Positions 14,272-20,175 of a stretch of 20,175 bases of DNA are shown in pieces. The notes under the pieces were generated by a model. That model saw nothing but the letters and a program-made list of their open reading frames with translations, made no database searches and was not told the origin of the DNA. The stretch covers positions 1 to 20,175 of the forward strand of contig CAZFAT010000100.1 of NCBI GenBank assembly GCA_964517075.1, in the 5' to 3' direction. The position numbers and the translations under genes were made by a program. The first letter of the stretch is position 1; every line of letters starts with the position of its first letter. Source of the stretch: CAZFAT01 sp964517075. Lineage in GTDB: Bacteria > Acidobacteriota > Vicinamibacteria > Vicinamibacterales > SCN-69-37.

Positions 14272-14631
14272 TCAAGTCTTCTGACCGCTCAACACGGCCG
14301 CGAGCACGTCGTAGTCAATGGGCTTCACCAGGTGGTGTTCGAAACACGCGTCGCGGCTGCGCTGGTGGTCATCCGCGCTCCCGTAGCCCGTGATGGCAAT
14401 TATGCGGAGGCCGGCGAGGCCGGGCAGTTCCCGCAACATCCCTCCGAGATGCCAGCCGTCTACCAGGGGCAGCCCGATATCGAGCAGCGCGAGATCGGGC
14501 TGGAACGCGCTGGCAATCCGCAGGGCTTCGCTGGGGCCATGCGCGAGATAGACCTCGTGGCCTTCATGGCCCAGAAACGCCACGAGGGGTTCCGCCGCGT
14601 CAGGCGAGTCATCCACCACCAGAACCTTCAT
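14272..14631 (-). CDS. Single-domain response regulator (CheY-like receiver)
   Basis: The 119-residue protein consists only of a receiver domain. It starts MKVLVVDDSPDAAEPLVAFL, with acidic pocket D7 and D8; phosphoacceptor D51 lies in LALLDIGLPLVDG; the switch threonine T81 is in IIAITGYG; and K103 is in the HLVKPID motif. All phosphotransfer residues are present, and there is no output domain. I set the start at the ATG at 14631, since the conserved domain begins there; the longer open frame upstream has no domain. The FEHHLVKPID ending is like receivers attached to hybrid histidine kinases. It probably acts by protein contact or in a phosphorelay; no histidine kinase is in the window. A CATACT -10-like hexamer lies about 30 bases upstream (14662-14667, minus strand). 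The small basic gene follows. Confidence 0.92.
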   Translation of the reverse strand: MKVLVVDDSPDAAEPLVAFLGHEGHEVYLAHGPSEALRIASAFQPDLALLDIGLPLVDGWHLGGMLRELPGLAGLRIIAITGYGSADDHQRSRDACFEHHLVKPIDYDVLAAVLSGQKT

Positions 14632-14737
14632 CGGCACGCCTGTTCTCGTGGGGAGACCCTCAGTATGGCTCAGGACGCGCGGGGCCGACTCGGGTGTATC
14701 CTTTTCCCCGCTCGCCCTCCATCCCCTGAGGTTCCCC

Positions 14738-15733
14738 ATGACCGCCATCCCGCGCGTCGTCCTGCTGATCACCCTCGTCGCCACCGCCGGCGCGATCGCC
14801 GCGATGGCGCAGGCGCCCGCCGCCCGCGGCCAGCGCGGGCAGCCGGCCGCGCCGAAGCCGGCCCTGCCGGAGGCGGTCGCGACCGACATCCCCGGCGTCA
14901 TCAAGGGGGGCACGAAGATCACTCTGCTGCGCGCAGGCTTCCAGTCCACGGAAGGCGTCATCGCCCTCCAGGACGGCAGCGGCAGCGTGCTGTTCACCGA
15001 GCAGGACGCCGACCGCATCATCAAGGTCGATCCGAACGACACGATCACGACCTATCTCGAGAACACGAACCGCACGACCGGGCTCACCTACGATCCGAAG
15101 GGGCGGCTCGTCGGCGCGCAGTCGCGCGATCCCAAAGTGGGCGTGCTCAGGCCTGAACCGCGCACGGTGCTCGCCGACTCGTTCGGCGGCCAGCCGCTCG
15201 TGCGGCCCAACGACGTCATCGCCGACAACAAGGGCGGGTTCTACTTCAGCGACCCGCTCGGCAGCGCCGCCATGCGCTTCCGCGAACCGCCGCCGGGCCG
15301 CACCGCGCTGCTGCTCTACATCACGCCGGGCGGCAAGATCGTGAAACCCACCGAGGACACGCTGAATCCCAACGGCATCCAGTTGACCGAGGATCAGCGG
15401 ACGCTCTACGTCACCAACGGCCAGACCATCCGCGCCTACGACGTCCAACCCGACGGCATGCTGGCGAACGGCCGCGTCTTCGCCAAGACGGGCGGCGACG
15501 GACTGGCCATCGACACCGAAGGGCGACTCTACTCCGCCTCGGCCGGCGCGATGGGCGTCCGCGTCATCGACCGGACCGGCCAGATCATCGGCCTCATTCC
15601 GTCCGGCAGCCCGCCGCAGAGCGTCGGATTCGCCGGCCGCAACAAACGCACGCTCTACATCGTCGGGCAGGGCGCGCTCTACAAAGTGCAAGGCGACATG
15701 CTGTCGCAGGGGATTCTGTCGCGCGCGAAGTAA
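14738..15733 (+). CDS. Secreted SMP-30/gluconolactonase/LRE-family beta-propeller protein
   Basis: The 331-residue protein starts at an ATG with GAGG six bases upstream. Residues 1-24 are a signal peptide (ending near AAMAQA), followed by a Pro/Gln-rich linker. The six-bladed propeller carries the metal-site motifs of the family: E72 in STEGVIAL, N158 in RPNDVIAD, N212 in NPNGIQL and D254 in GGDGLAID. A typical FYFSDPLG (about 168-175) and ASAGAMGVRVID follow. Known members hydrolyse sugar lactones or similar esters with a divalent metal. The real substrate here is unknown. Export to the periplasm is likely. The next gene begins 35 bases downstream, but its product is unrelated. Confidence 0.9.
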   Translation: MTAIPRVVLLITLVATAGAIAAMAQAPAARGQRGQPAAPKPALPEAVATDIPGVIKGGTKITLLRAGFQSTEGVIALQDGSGSVLFTEQDADRIIKVDPNDTITTYLENTNRTTGLTYDPKGRLVGAQSRDPKVGVLRPEPRTVLADSFGGQPLVRPNDVIADNKGGFYFSDPLGSAAMRFREPPPGRTALLLYITPGGKIVKPTEDTLNPNGIQLTEDQRTLYVTNGQTIRAYDVQPDGMLANGRVFAKTGGDGLAIDTEGRLYSASAGAMGVRVIDRTGQIIGLIPSGSPPQSVGFAGRNKRTLYIVGQGALYKVQGDMLSQGILSRAK

Positions 15734-15768
15734 GGCGCGACTGGCCGCGATCTTGCTGCGTCCGGGGC

Positions 15769-16854
15769 ATGGCCGACTTTGCTGCCGCCCCCGCGCTCGA
15801 CGCGCTTCTCGACTCGCTCGCCCGCTGCGAGCCCGGCGAGGATCCCGTCATCAGCCTGTACCTCAACCTCCGGGCGAATCAGCACGGCAAGGACGCCTAC
15901 GCGCCGTTCCTGAAGAAGGAGCTGGCCGCGCGCGGGCGCACGCTCCCGCCCGAGTCGGCGGCGCGCGCGGGCTTCGACCGGGACGCCGAGCGGATTGAAC
16001 GGTACCTCGCCGAGGTGCCGCCCTCGGCCGAAGGCGTCGCGATCTTCGCCTGCGGCGCGCGCAACCTCTTCGAGGCCGTGCTCCTCGATGCGCCGGTGGA
16101 TCAGCACCGGCTGTCCGTATCAGCGCAGCCGCAGCTCGCGCCGCTCGAACTCGTGCTCGACCAGCACCCCCGCCATGCGGTCGTGCTCGCCGACAGTCAT
16201 GTCGCGCGCATCTTCGTCGTCGGTCCGGGACGACGGCGCGCGGAAACGGTGGAAGGCGAACCGGTCCGGCGGTCGTCGGGCGGCGGCTGGGCGCAGGCGC
16301 GGTATCAGCGCCACGTCGAGAAGCTGCAAGCGGACCACGCGCGCGAGCTGGTGCAGACGCTCGACCGCCTCGTGCGCACCGAGCGCGTCGAGCACATCAT
16401 CCTGGCGGGCGACGAGGTGAACGTGCCGCTCGTCCGCAGGGAGCTCTCGAAGGAACTGGCCGCGAAGGTGATCGATCACGTGCGGCTCGAGGTGCATGCA
16501 CCCGAGCACGAAATCCTCCGCATCGCCGCTGACGCGCTCAGGCGCCACGACGCGGCCACCGACGCCGACATCGTCGCGTCCACGCTGGACGACTATCGCG
16601 CCGGCGGGCTGGCCGTCGCCGGTCCCGAGGACACGCTCGCGGCGCTCGAGCTCGGCCAGGTGGACAAGCTGTATCTGACGACGGCGGAGCGATTCACGGC
16701 TGACGGCCGCGACGTGCCCGCCGATGAGTTCGTCAGCCGTGCCCGACAGACGTCCGCCGACGTCCGGTTCATCGAAGACGCGGCGCTGCTCGAGCCCGTG
16801 GGCGGCGTCGCCGCCGCGCTGCGATTCCGTCTCAACGGCAACGGACAACCATAA
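15769..16854 (+). CDS. baeRF family protein (bacterial eRF1-like/Vms1-like)
   Basis: The 361-residue protein starts MADFAAAPALDALL. An N-terminal domain with VISLYLNL (27-34) and a central strand-rich part (VAIFACGARNLFEAV, 90-104) precede HAVVLADSHVARIFVVG (136-152). The glycine-rich loop GGGWAQARYQRHVE at 171-184 follows. This is the position of the GGQ-type loop that places a glutamine in the ribosomal peptidyl-transferase centre in eRF1 and Vms1, and Q176 would be the equivalent. The C-terminal part has IILAGDEVNVP (210-220) and LGQVDKLYLTT, as in eRF1-like domain 3. Bacterial baeRF proteins are proposed to act in translation release or ribosome rescue; this has been little tested. The gene is convergent with the BON gene, separated by a 13-base-pair hairpin. 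Confidence 0.85.
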   Translation: MADFAAAPALDALLDSLARCEPGEDPVISLYLNLRANQHGKDAYAPFLKKELAARGRTLPPESAARAGFDRDAERIERYLAEVPPSAEGVAIFACGARNLFEAVLLDAPVDQHRLSVSAQPQLAPLELVLDQHPRHAVVLADSHVARIFVVGPGRRRAETVEGEPVRRSSGGGWAQARYQRHVEKLQADHARELVQTLDRLVRTERVEHIILAGDEVNVPLVRRELSKELAAKVIDHVRLEVHAPEHEILRIAADALRRHDAATDADIVASTLDDYRAGGLAVAGPEDTLAALELGQVDKLYLTTAERFTADGRDVPADEFVSRARQTSADVRFIEDAALLEPVGGVAAALRFRLNGNGQP

Positions 16855-16860
16855 AGCGCC

Positions 16861-16897
16861 GAAGGTCATGAAGACCGGCCCGGCCTTCATGACCTTC
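16861..16897. terminator. Perfect 13-bp inverted repeat between convergent genes
   Basis: GAAGGTCATGAAG (16861-16873) pairs completely with CTTCATGACCTTC (16885-16897) around an 11-base GC-rich loop. It lies seven bases after the baeRF stop and 22 bases before the end of the BON gene, so it could serve as a bidirectional terminator. No U-run follows on either strand. Confidence 0.6.
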
Positions 16898-16919
16898 TGT
16901 CCCGACATCGACGCTGTCG

Positions 16920-17606
16920 CTACCGCGCGGCGACCTTCAGGTTGTCGCGCACGCTCTTCACCCCGGCGGTCGCGCGCGCGATCCGAACGGCCTCGGCCTT
17001 CTCGGACGCGCTCTCGACAGTCCCCGTGAGGGTGACGACGTTGTCTTTCGTGTCGACGTTGATGTTCAGCCCGCCGACCGTCTTGTCGGCCAGGAACTTC
17101 GACTTGACCGCCGCGGTCACCGCCGCGTCCCCGGTCGCGTCCGCCACGTCGCGGCCGGCGTCGCTCACCGTGCGGCCGGCGTCACGCGCGGCGTCGCTCA
17201 CCGCGCGGCCGACGTCACGCCCGGCCTCGCCCACCGTGCGGCCGGCCTCACCCGCGGCGTCGCGGGCGTCGCCTGCCGCCGAGCCCGCCGTGGGCGACGT
17301 CGGGTACTCACCCGGCATGGCCGCGTCACCGCCGGCCACCTTGATGTTGTCGACGACGTTCTGAACGCCATCGGTCCCGCGGGCGAGCACGACCGCCCGT
17401 TCCTTCGCCGCCAGCGTCTCGACATTGCCGGACAGCGTCACCACGTGGTCCGTGGTATCGACGTCAATCTGGTAGGCCTTGACCGTGTCATCGGTCGTCA
17501 GCTTCGACTTCACGGCCGTCGTGACACCGGCGTCGGTCTGCGCACACGCCACCGCCACCATCGCGAGCGTGATCGCGCCACACAGCCTGGCAATCGTCTT
17601 CATCAT
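16920..17606 (-). CDS. Exported protein with two BON domains and a heptad-like linker
   Basis: The 228-residue protein starts at an ATG with GAGGAG about 10 bases upstream. Residues 1-20 form a signal peptide ending AMVAVAC, so C21 could be lipidated, although the -3 residue is Ala rather than Leu. BON domain 1 is at about 25-90 (VTTAVKSKLTTDD, DHVVTLSGNVET, VQNVVDNIKV). The linker at about 100-155 is made of short repeats of the AGRTVGE/AGRDVGR type. BON domain 2 is at about 158-228 (VTAAVKSKFLAD, DNVVTLTGTVESASEK, VKSVRDNLKV). BON domains bind phospholipid and occur in envelope-stress proteins such as OsmY. An envelope role is likely. The mRNA leader can fold the ribosome binding site into a hairpin at 17616-17648. 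Confidence 0.92.
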   Translation of the reverse strand: MMKTIARLCGAITLAMVAVACAQTDAGVTTAVKSKLTTDDTVKAYQIDVDTTDHVVTLSGNVETLAAKERAVVLARGTDGVQNVVDNIKVAGGDAAMPGEYPTSPTAGSAAGDARDAAGEAGRTVGEAGRDVGRAVSDAARDAGRTVSDAGRDVADATGDAAVTAAVKSKFLADKTVGGLNINVDTKDNVVTLTGTVESASEKAEAVRIARATAGVKSVRDNLKVAAR

Positions 17607-17615
17607 GATGATCTC

Positions 17616-17648
17616 CTCCTCAGGGCCTGGGCGAGCGCGCCTGAGGAG
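17616..17648 (-). promoter_or_regulatory. Hairpin covering the ribosome binding site of the BON gene
   Basis: In the minus-strand mRNA, CTCCTCAGG (17648-17640) pairs perfectly with CCTGAGGAG (17624-17616) around a 15-base loop. The 3' arm contains the Shine-Dalgarno GAGGAG that serves the ATG at 17606. The helix would hide part of the site; a neighbouring GAG copy is left free. It may act as a translational switch. Confidence 0.45.
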
Positions 17649-17753
17649 AGAGCATTTGTCGTGCCAGGAGGCCGATTTCGAGGAAACAGGACCATTGGGC
17701 CTGCGGGTATGTAATTGAGCCGCCGACTTTCAGGCCCGCGGTGTGTAGCCACG

Positions 17754-17766
17754 GGGCCTTCGGCCC
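17754..17766. terminator. Short GC hairpin between the PVC-type gene and the BON gene
   Basis: GGGCC and GGCCC pair around TTC within the 226-base gap. It lies 67 bases beyond the stop of the PVC-type gene on the minus strand. Two similar stretches (CCGCGGTGTGTAG near 17736 and CCGCGGGTGTAG near 17780) flank it. It has no U-run, so a terminator or a short genomic repeat is equally possible. Confidence 0.25.
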
Positions 17767-17832
17767 GGCGCACCCCCTGCCGCGGGTGTAGGCGCCGCTG
17801 GCTGCCAGGCCGCCGTACCCGGACCGGCCGGC

Positions 17833-20175
17833 CTACGGCGTGTCCGCCGCCTCTTCCTTCAGCAGTGCCTCGAGTTCGGGCTCCGTGTACGGCTTGCCCC
17901 GGATAATCACCGCCCGCCGCATCGTCCCCACCACCTGCGACGTCACGGGCGCGGCCTGGTGGCCCCAGCTCCGGCGGATGTAGGTCAGCGCGGCGGCGAG
18001 GTCGGCGTCCGACATCGTTTCGAGCGGCGGCATCGGCGCCGCGAACTTGCCGACCTTCCCCTTCAGCACGATGCGCGCGAGGATGCGCTCCGGGCCGAGC
18101 ACCCACCGCGAATCGACGAGCGGCAGCGCGAGGCCGTCCTGTCCGCGCCCGTCCGGCTGGTGGCAGGCGTTGCAGGTGGAGGTGTAGACGACGCGGCCGC
18201 GCTCGAAGATTTTCTGTTCGGCGGGCGTGAGCGGGCGCGCGCCCTCGGGGTTCCGGCCGGGCCAGTCGAGGCGCGCGAACAGGGCCGCCGCGGACTTGGC
18301 GATCTGCGGATCGGGATCCTTCGTCAGCGCCTCGAGCGCGCGCGGCAGCGCGGCCACACGCCGCCCGCTCGACGCCTGCATGCCGCTCAGGAGCGCCAGG
18401 CGGCGCCACTTCGGTTCGGCGGCCGAGCCGGCCAGCGCGAACAGGCGGTTGATCCTGGTGTCGTCGCCCTCGCGCAGAATCGCGGCCGCGAGGGTTTCGA
18501 TGAGCGTCGCCGCGCCGGGCCGCACGTCACGCCACTCGGGCGACGCGTAGAGTCGCTCGAGAAACGCCAGCTCGCCGCCGCTCAGGCTGCTGACGACGGC
18601 CGGGATCATGTAAGGAGTCTCGGCATTGGTGCGCACGAGCTCGGCCAGCGCGGCGTCGCGTGCCGCCGTCTGGGCCTCACCCAGTGAAAACGCCACCTGC
18701 AGCCGCACTTCAGGGGACGGGTCGCCCGCGCGCGCGGCAATCTTCGCGACGAGCCCGCTGTTGCCCGACTGCAGCAGCCCCTCGCTCAGCCGGATGGCCG
18801 CCGCGCGGAGCTTGGGGGCGTCGTCATTCATCACCGACGTCAACAGCGGCTCGTCCAGGCCGCCGAGCCCTTCGAGCGTCCACAGGGCCTGCAGCCGGAC
18901 CGGGGCGCTGACGGTCGTCGACACCGCCTGCGTGCGCAGCGCCGGCACGACGGACTTGTCGCCGCGCTCGATGAGCAGCCGGCGCGACGTGTCGCGCCAC
19001 CACGCGTTCGGGTGCGACAGGTGCGACACCAGTTCGGTCGCCGAGGCCTGCGAGAGGCTCGGCGCGGGACCCGGCTGTCTGCCTTCGTGGACGATGCGGT
19101 AGATGCGGCCGAGGTGAATGCCCTTGTCGAGGCCGCGCTCGATCACCTGCCGGCGCAGGTACGTCGTCATGAACTGCCGATGTTGCAGGATGCCGCGGTA
19201 GAGATCGACGACGTACATCGAGCCATCCGGCGCGGTGTAGAGGTTGACGGGACGGAAGCGCTCGTCGGTCGATCCGAGGAACTCCGCCTGTTCGTACGCG
19301 TTCTTCCCGCTGAGCACGCCGTCCTTCTCGGTGATGATCGAGCGGCGGATGACGTGCGCGGCGGGCTCGACGGCGAAGTAGTTGCCGTAGAACTCGGCCG
19401 GAAAATTGTCGCCGCGGTAGATGAGCGGACCGCAGGTGGCGGTAAAGGTCCGCAGCATCCCGGTCGGCCGAAGCTGGCCTTCCAGGTACCCGCGATTCAC
19501 ACCCGGGTTCACGCGAAGGGGCCACAGCTCCTGATTGGTGTCCACCTGGTGGTTGACGCCGGTGGGCGTGCGATTCGTCGTGACGAGGTTGGGGTTGCGC
19601 GCGGGATAGTGGTTCGACACCAGGTCGGCGCGGAAGTAGTCCGAGTTCGAGTTCGTGAACAGCCGGCCGTAGTCGTCCATCGACTGGCCCCACTGGCCGC
19701 GCAATACCACCGGCTGCGCGACCCACTTGCCGTCCTGCAGCCGGAACCGCCGCCCGTAGGAGCTGGAGACGAGCCAGTTGTCGAGCGCCCAGGTCATGGC
19801 GTTGCCGCCGCCTTCGGGATTCGTCTCGCGCACCGAGTAGTCCGTCGCGATGGCGATCTTTTCGTCCGCCACGAAGTCGCCGTTGGTGTCGCGCGTGTAC
19901 CAAAGGTTGGGCGGCTCGGCGACCAGGACGCCGGTCGTCAGCACCTTCACCAGGCGCGGCAGGTGGAGGTTGTCCATGTAGACGGTCCGCTTGTCCATGC
20001 GTCCGTCCTTGTTCGTGTCCTCGAGGACCACGATGCGGTTGATGGGATCGATTTCGCCCGTGCCGTCGGCGTCTGGCATGTAGCTGCGCATCTCGACGAC
20101 CCAGATCCGACCGTCGGGATCGAAGTCGAGCGCCACCGGTTCCTCGACGAGCGGCTCGCTCGCCACGAGCTCGAT
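17833..20175 (-). CDS. PVC-type heme-binding CxxCH protein, N-terminus beyond the right edge
   Basis: The frame is open to the window edge (upstream codons read IEL before VASEPLVEEPVAL), so the true start and any signal peptide lie outside; 780 residues are visible. Residues are numbered from the GTG at 20166. Residues 1 to about 370 form a soluble glucose-dehydrogenase-like propeller (PVALDFDPDGRIWVVEMRSY at the start, RIVVLEDTNKDGRMD, and APDGSMYVVDLYRG near the end). About 380-640 is a helical HEAT-like array with regularly spaced PALR and RLQ helices. A c-type cytochrome domain follows, with CNACH at 665-669 as the heme site and a Met ligand in APMPPLE (about 710-716). These proteins are typical of Planctomycetes and Acidobacteriota and are thought to oxidise sugars or similar substrates in the periplasm. 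The substrate is unknown. Confidence 0.92.
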   Translation of the reverse strand: MELVASEPLVEEPVALDFDPDGRIWVVEMRSYMPDADGTGEIDPINRIVVLEDTNKDGRMDKRTVYMDNLHLPRLVKVLTTGVLVAEPPNLWYTRDTNGDFVADEKIAIATDYSVRETNPEGGGNAMTWALDNWLVSSSYGRRFRLQDGKWVAQPVVLRGQWGQSMDDYGRLFTNSNSDYFRADLVSNHYPARNPNLVTTNRTPTGVNHQVDTNQELWPLRVNPGVNRGYLEGQLRPTGMLRTFTATCGPLIYRGDNFPAEFYGNYFAVEPAAHVIRRSIITEKDGVLSGKNAYEQAEFLGSTDERFRPVNLYTAPDGSMYVVDLYRGILQHRQFMTTYLRRQVIERGLDKGIHLGRIYRIVHEGRQPGPAPSLSQASATELVSHLSHPNAWWRDTSRRLLIERGDKSVVPALRTQAVSTTVSAPVRLQALWTLEGLGGLDEPLLTSVMNDDAPKLRAAAIRLSEGLLQSGNSGLVAKIAARAGDPSPEVRLQVAFSLGEAQTAARDAALAELVRTNAETPYMIPAVVSSLSGGELAFLERLYASPEWRDVRPGAATLIETLAAAILREGDDTRINRLFALAGSAAEPKWRRLALLSGMQASSGRRVAALPRALEALTKDPDPQIAKSAAALFARLDWPGRNPEGARPLTPAEQKIFERGRVVYTSTCNACHQPDGRGQDGLALPLVDSRWVLGPERILARIVLKGKVGKFAAPMPPLETMSDADLAAALTYIRRSWGHQAAPVTSQVVGTMRRAVIIRGKPYTEPELEALLKEEAADTP

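Noticed and set aside
1..20175. CRISPR array, insertion sequence, integrase or transposase genes
   Set aside because: I found no regularly spaced direct repeats of CRISPR type and no transposase or recombinase motifs on either strand, despite the tRNA fragment suggesting past integration.

Overview
The window is about 20 kb of high-GC bacterial DNA. Three things suggest a soil-type Acidobacteriota of the Vicinamibacterales kind: a PknB-like Ser/Thr kinase fused to a TolB/WD40-like beta-propeller (one intact copy plus two decayed ones), a PVC-type propeller/HEAT/cytochrome c protein, and -10 boxes lying only 7-10 bases upstream of start codons. This taxonomic guess is an inference from gene content. 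No rRNA or other marker gene is present.

Left part (1-2770): a DUF1326 protein running off the left edge (minus strand), a gene-poor stretch, a small DUF3303 protein (plus strand), and then a patchwork of remnants. The remnants are a kinase-propeller pseudogene that has lost most of its kinase domain, an OmpR-type receiver fragment cut at both ends, and the 3' part of a tRNA-Thr(CGU) gene broken at the anticodon loop. This looks like the scar of a tRNA-targeted integration.

Accessory part (2770-4450): a tightly overlapping minus-strand cassette of three genes with visibly lower GC. The first encodes a TIGR04255-family protein; the other two are small proteins without a known function. This is the best candidate for an undescribed system in the window.

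Middle part (4450-9400): a small membrane protein, a membrane-anchored TAXI-type TRAP solute-binding protein with no TRAP permease nearby, a protein built almost wholly of 22-residue Ala/Gly-rich repeats, the 3' remnant of another propeller gene, and a secreted protein of unknown function.

Right part (9400-20175): the intact kinase-propeller receptor, a free-standing C-terminal domain resembling that of AI-2E-family transporters overlapping a CNNM/CorC-type transporter gene, a small basic protein and a single-domain response regulator (minus strand), a secreted SMP-30/gluconolactonase-like protein, a baeRF (bacterial eRF1-like) protein, a two-BON-domain envelope protein whose ribosome binding site can be folded into a hairpin, and a large PVC-type heme protein running off the right edge. 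Most genes look like single transcription units. The clear linked groups are the three-gene cassette, the response regulator with the small basic gene, and the AI-2E-like domain with the CNNM gene. Several genes (BON, 22-mer repeat protein, CNNM, baeRF, single-domain response regulator, kinase) would fit an envelope- or stress-response theme, but that is inference.
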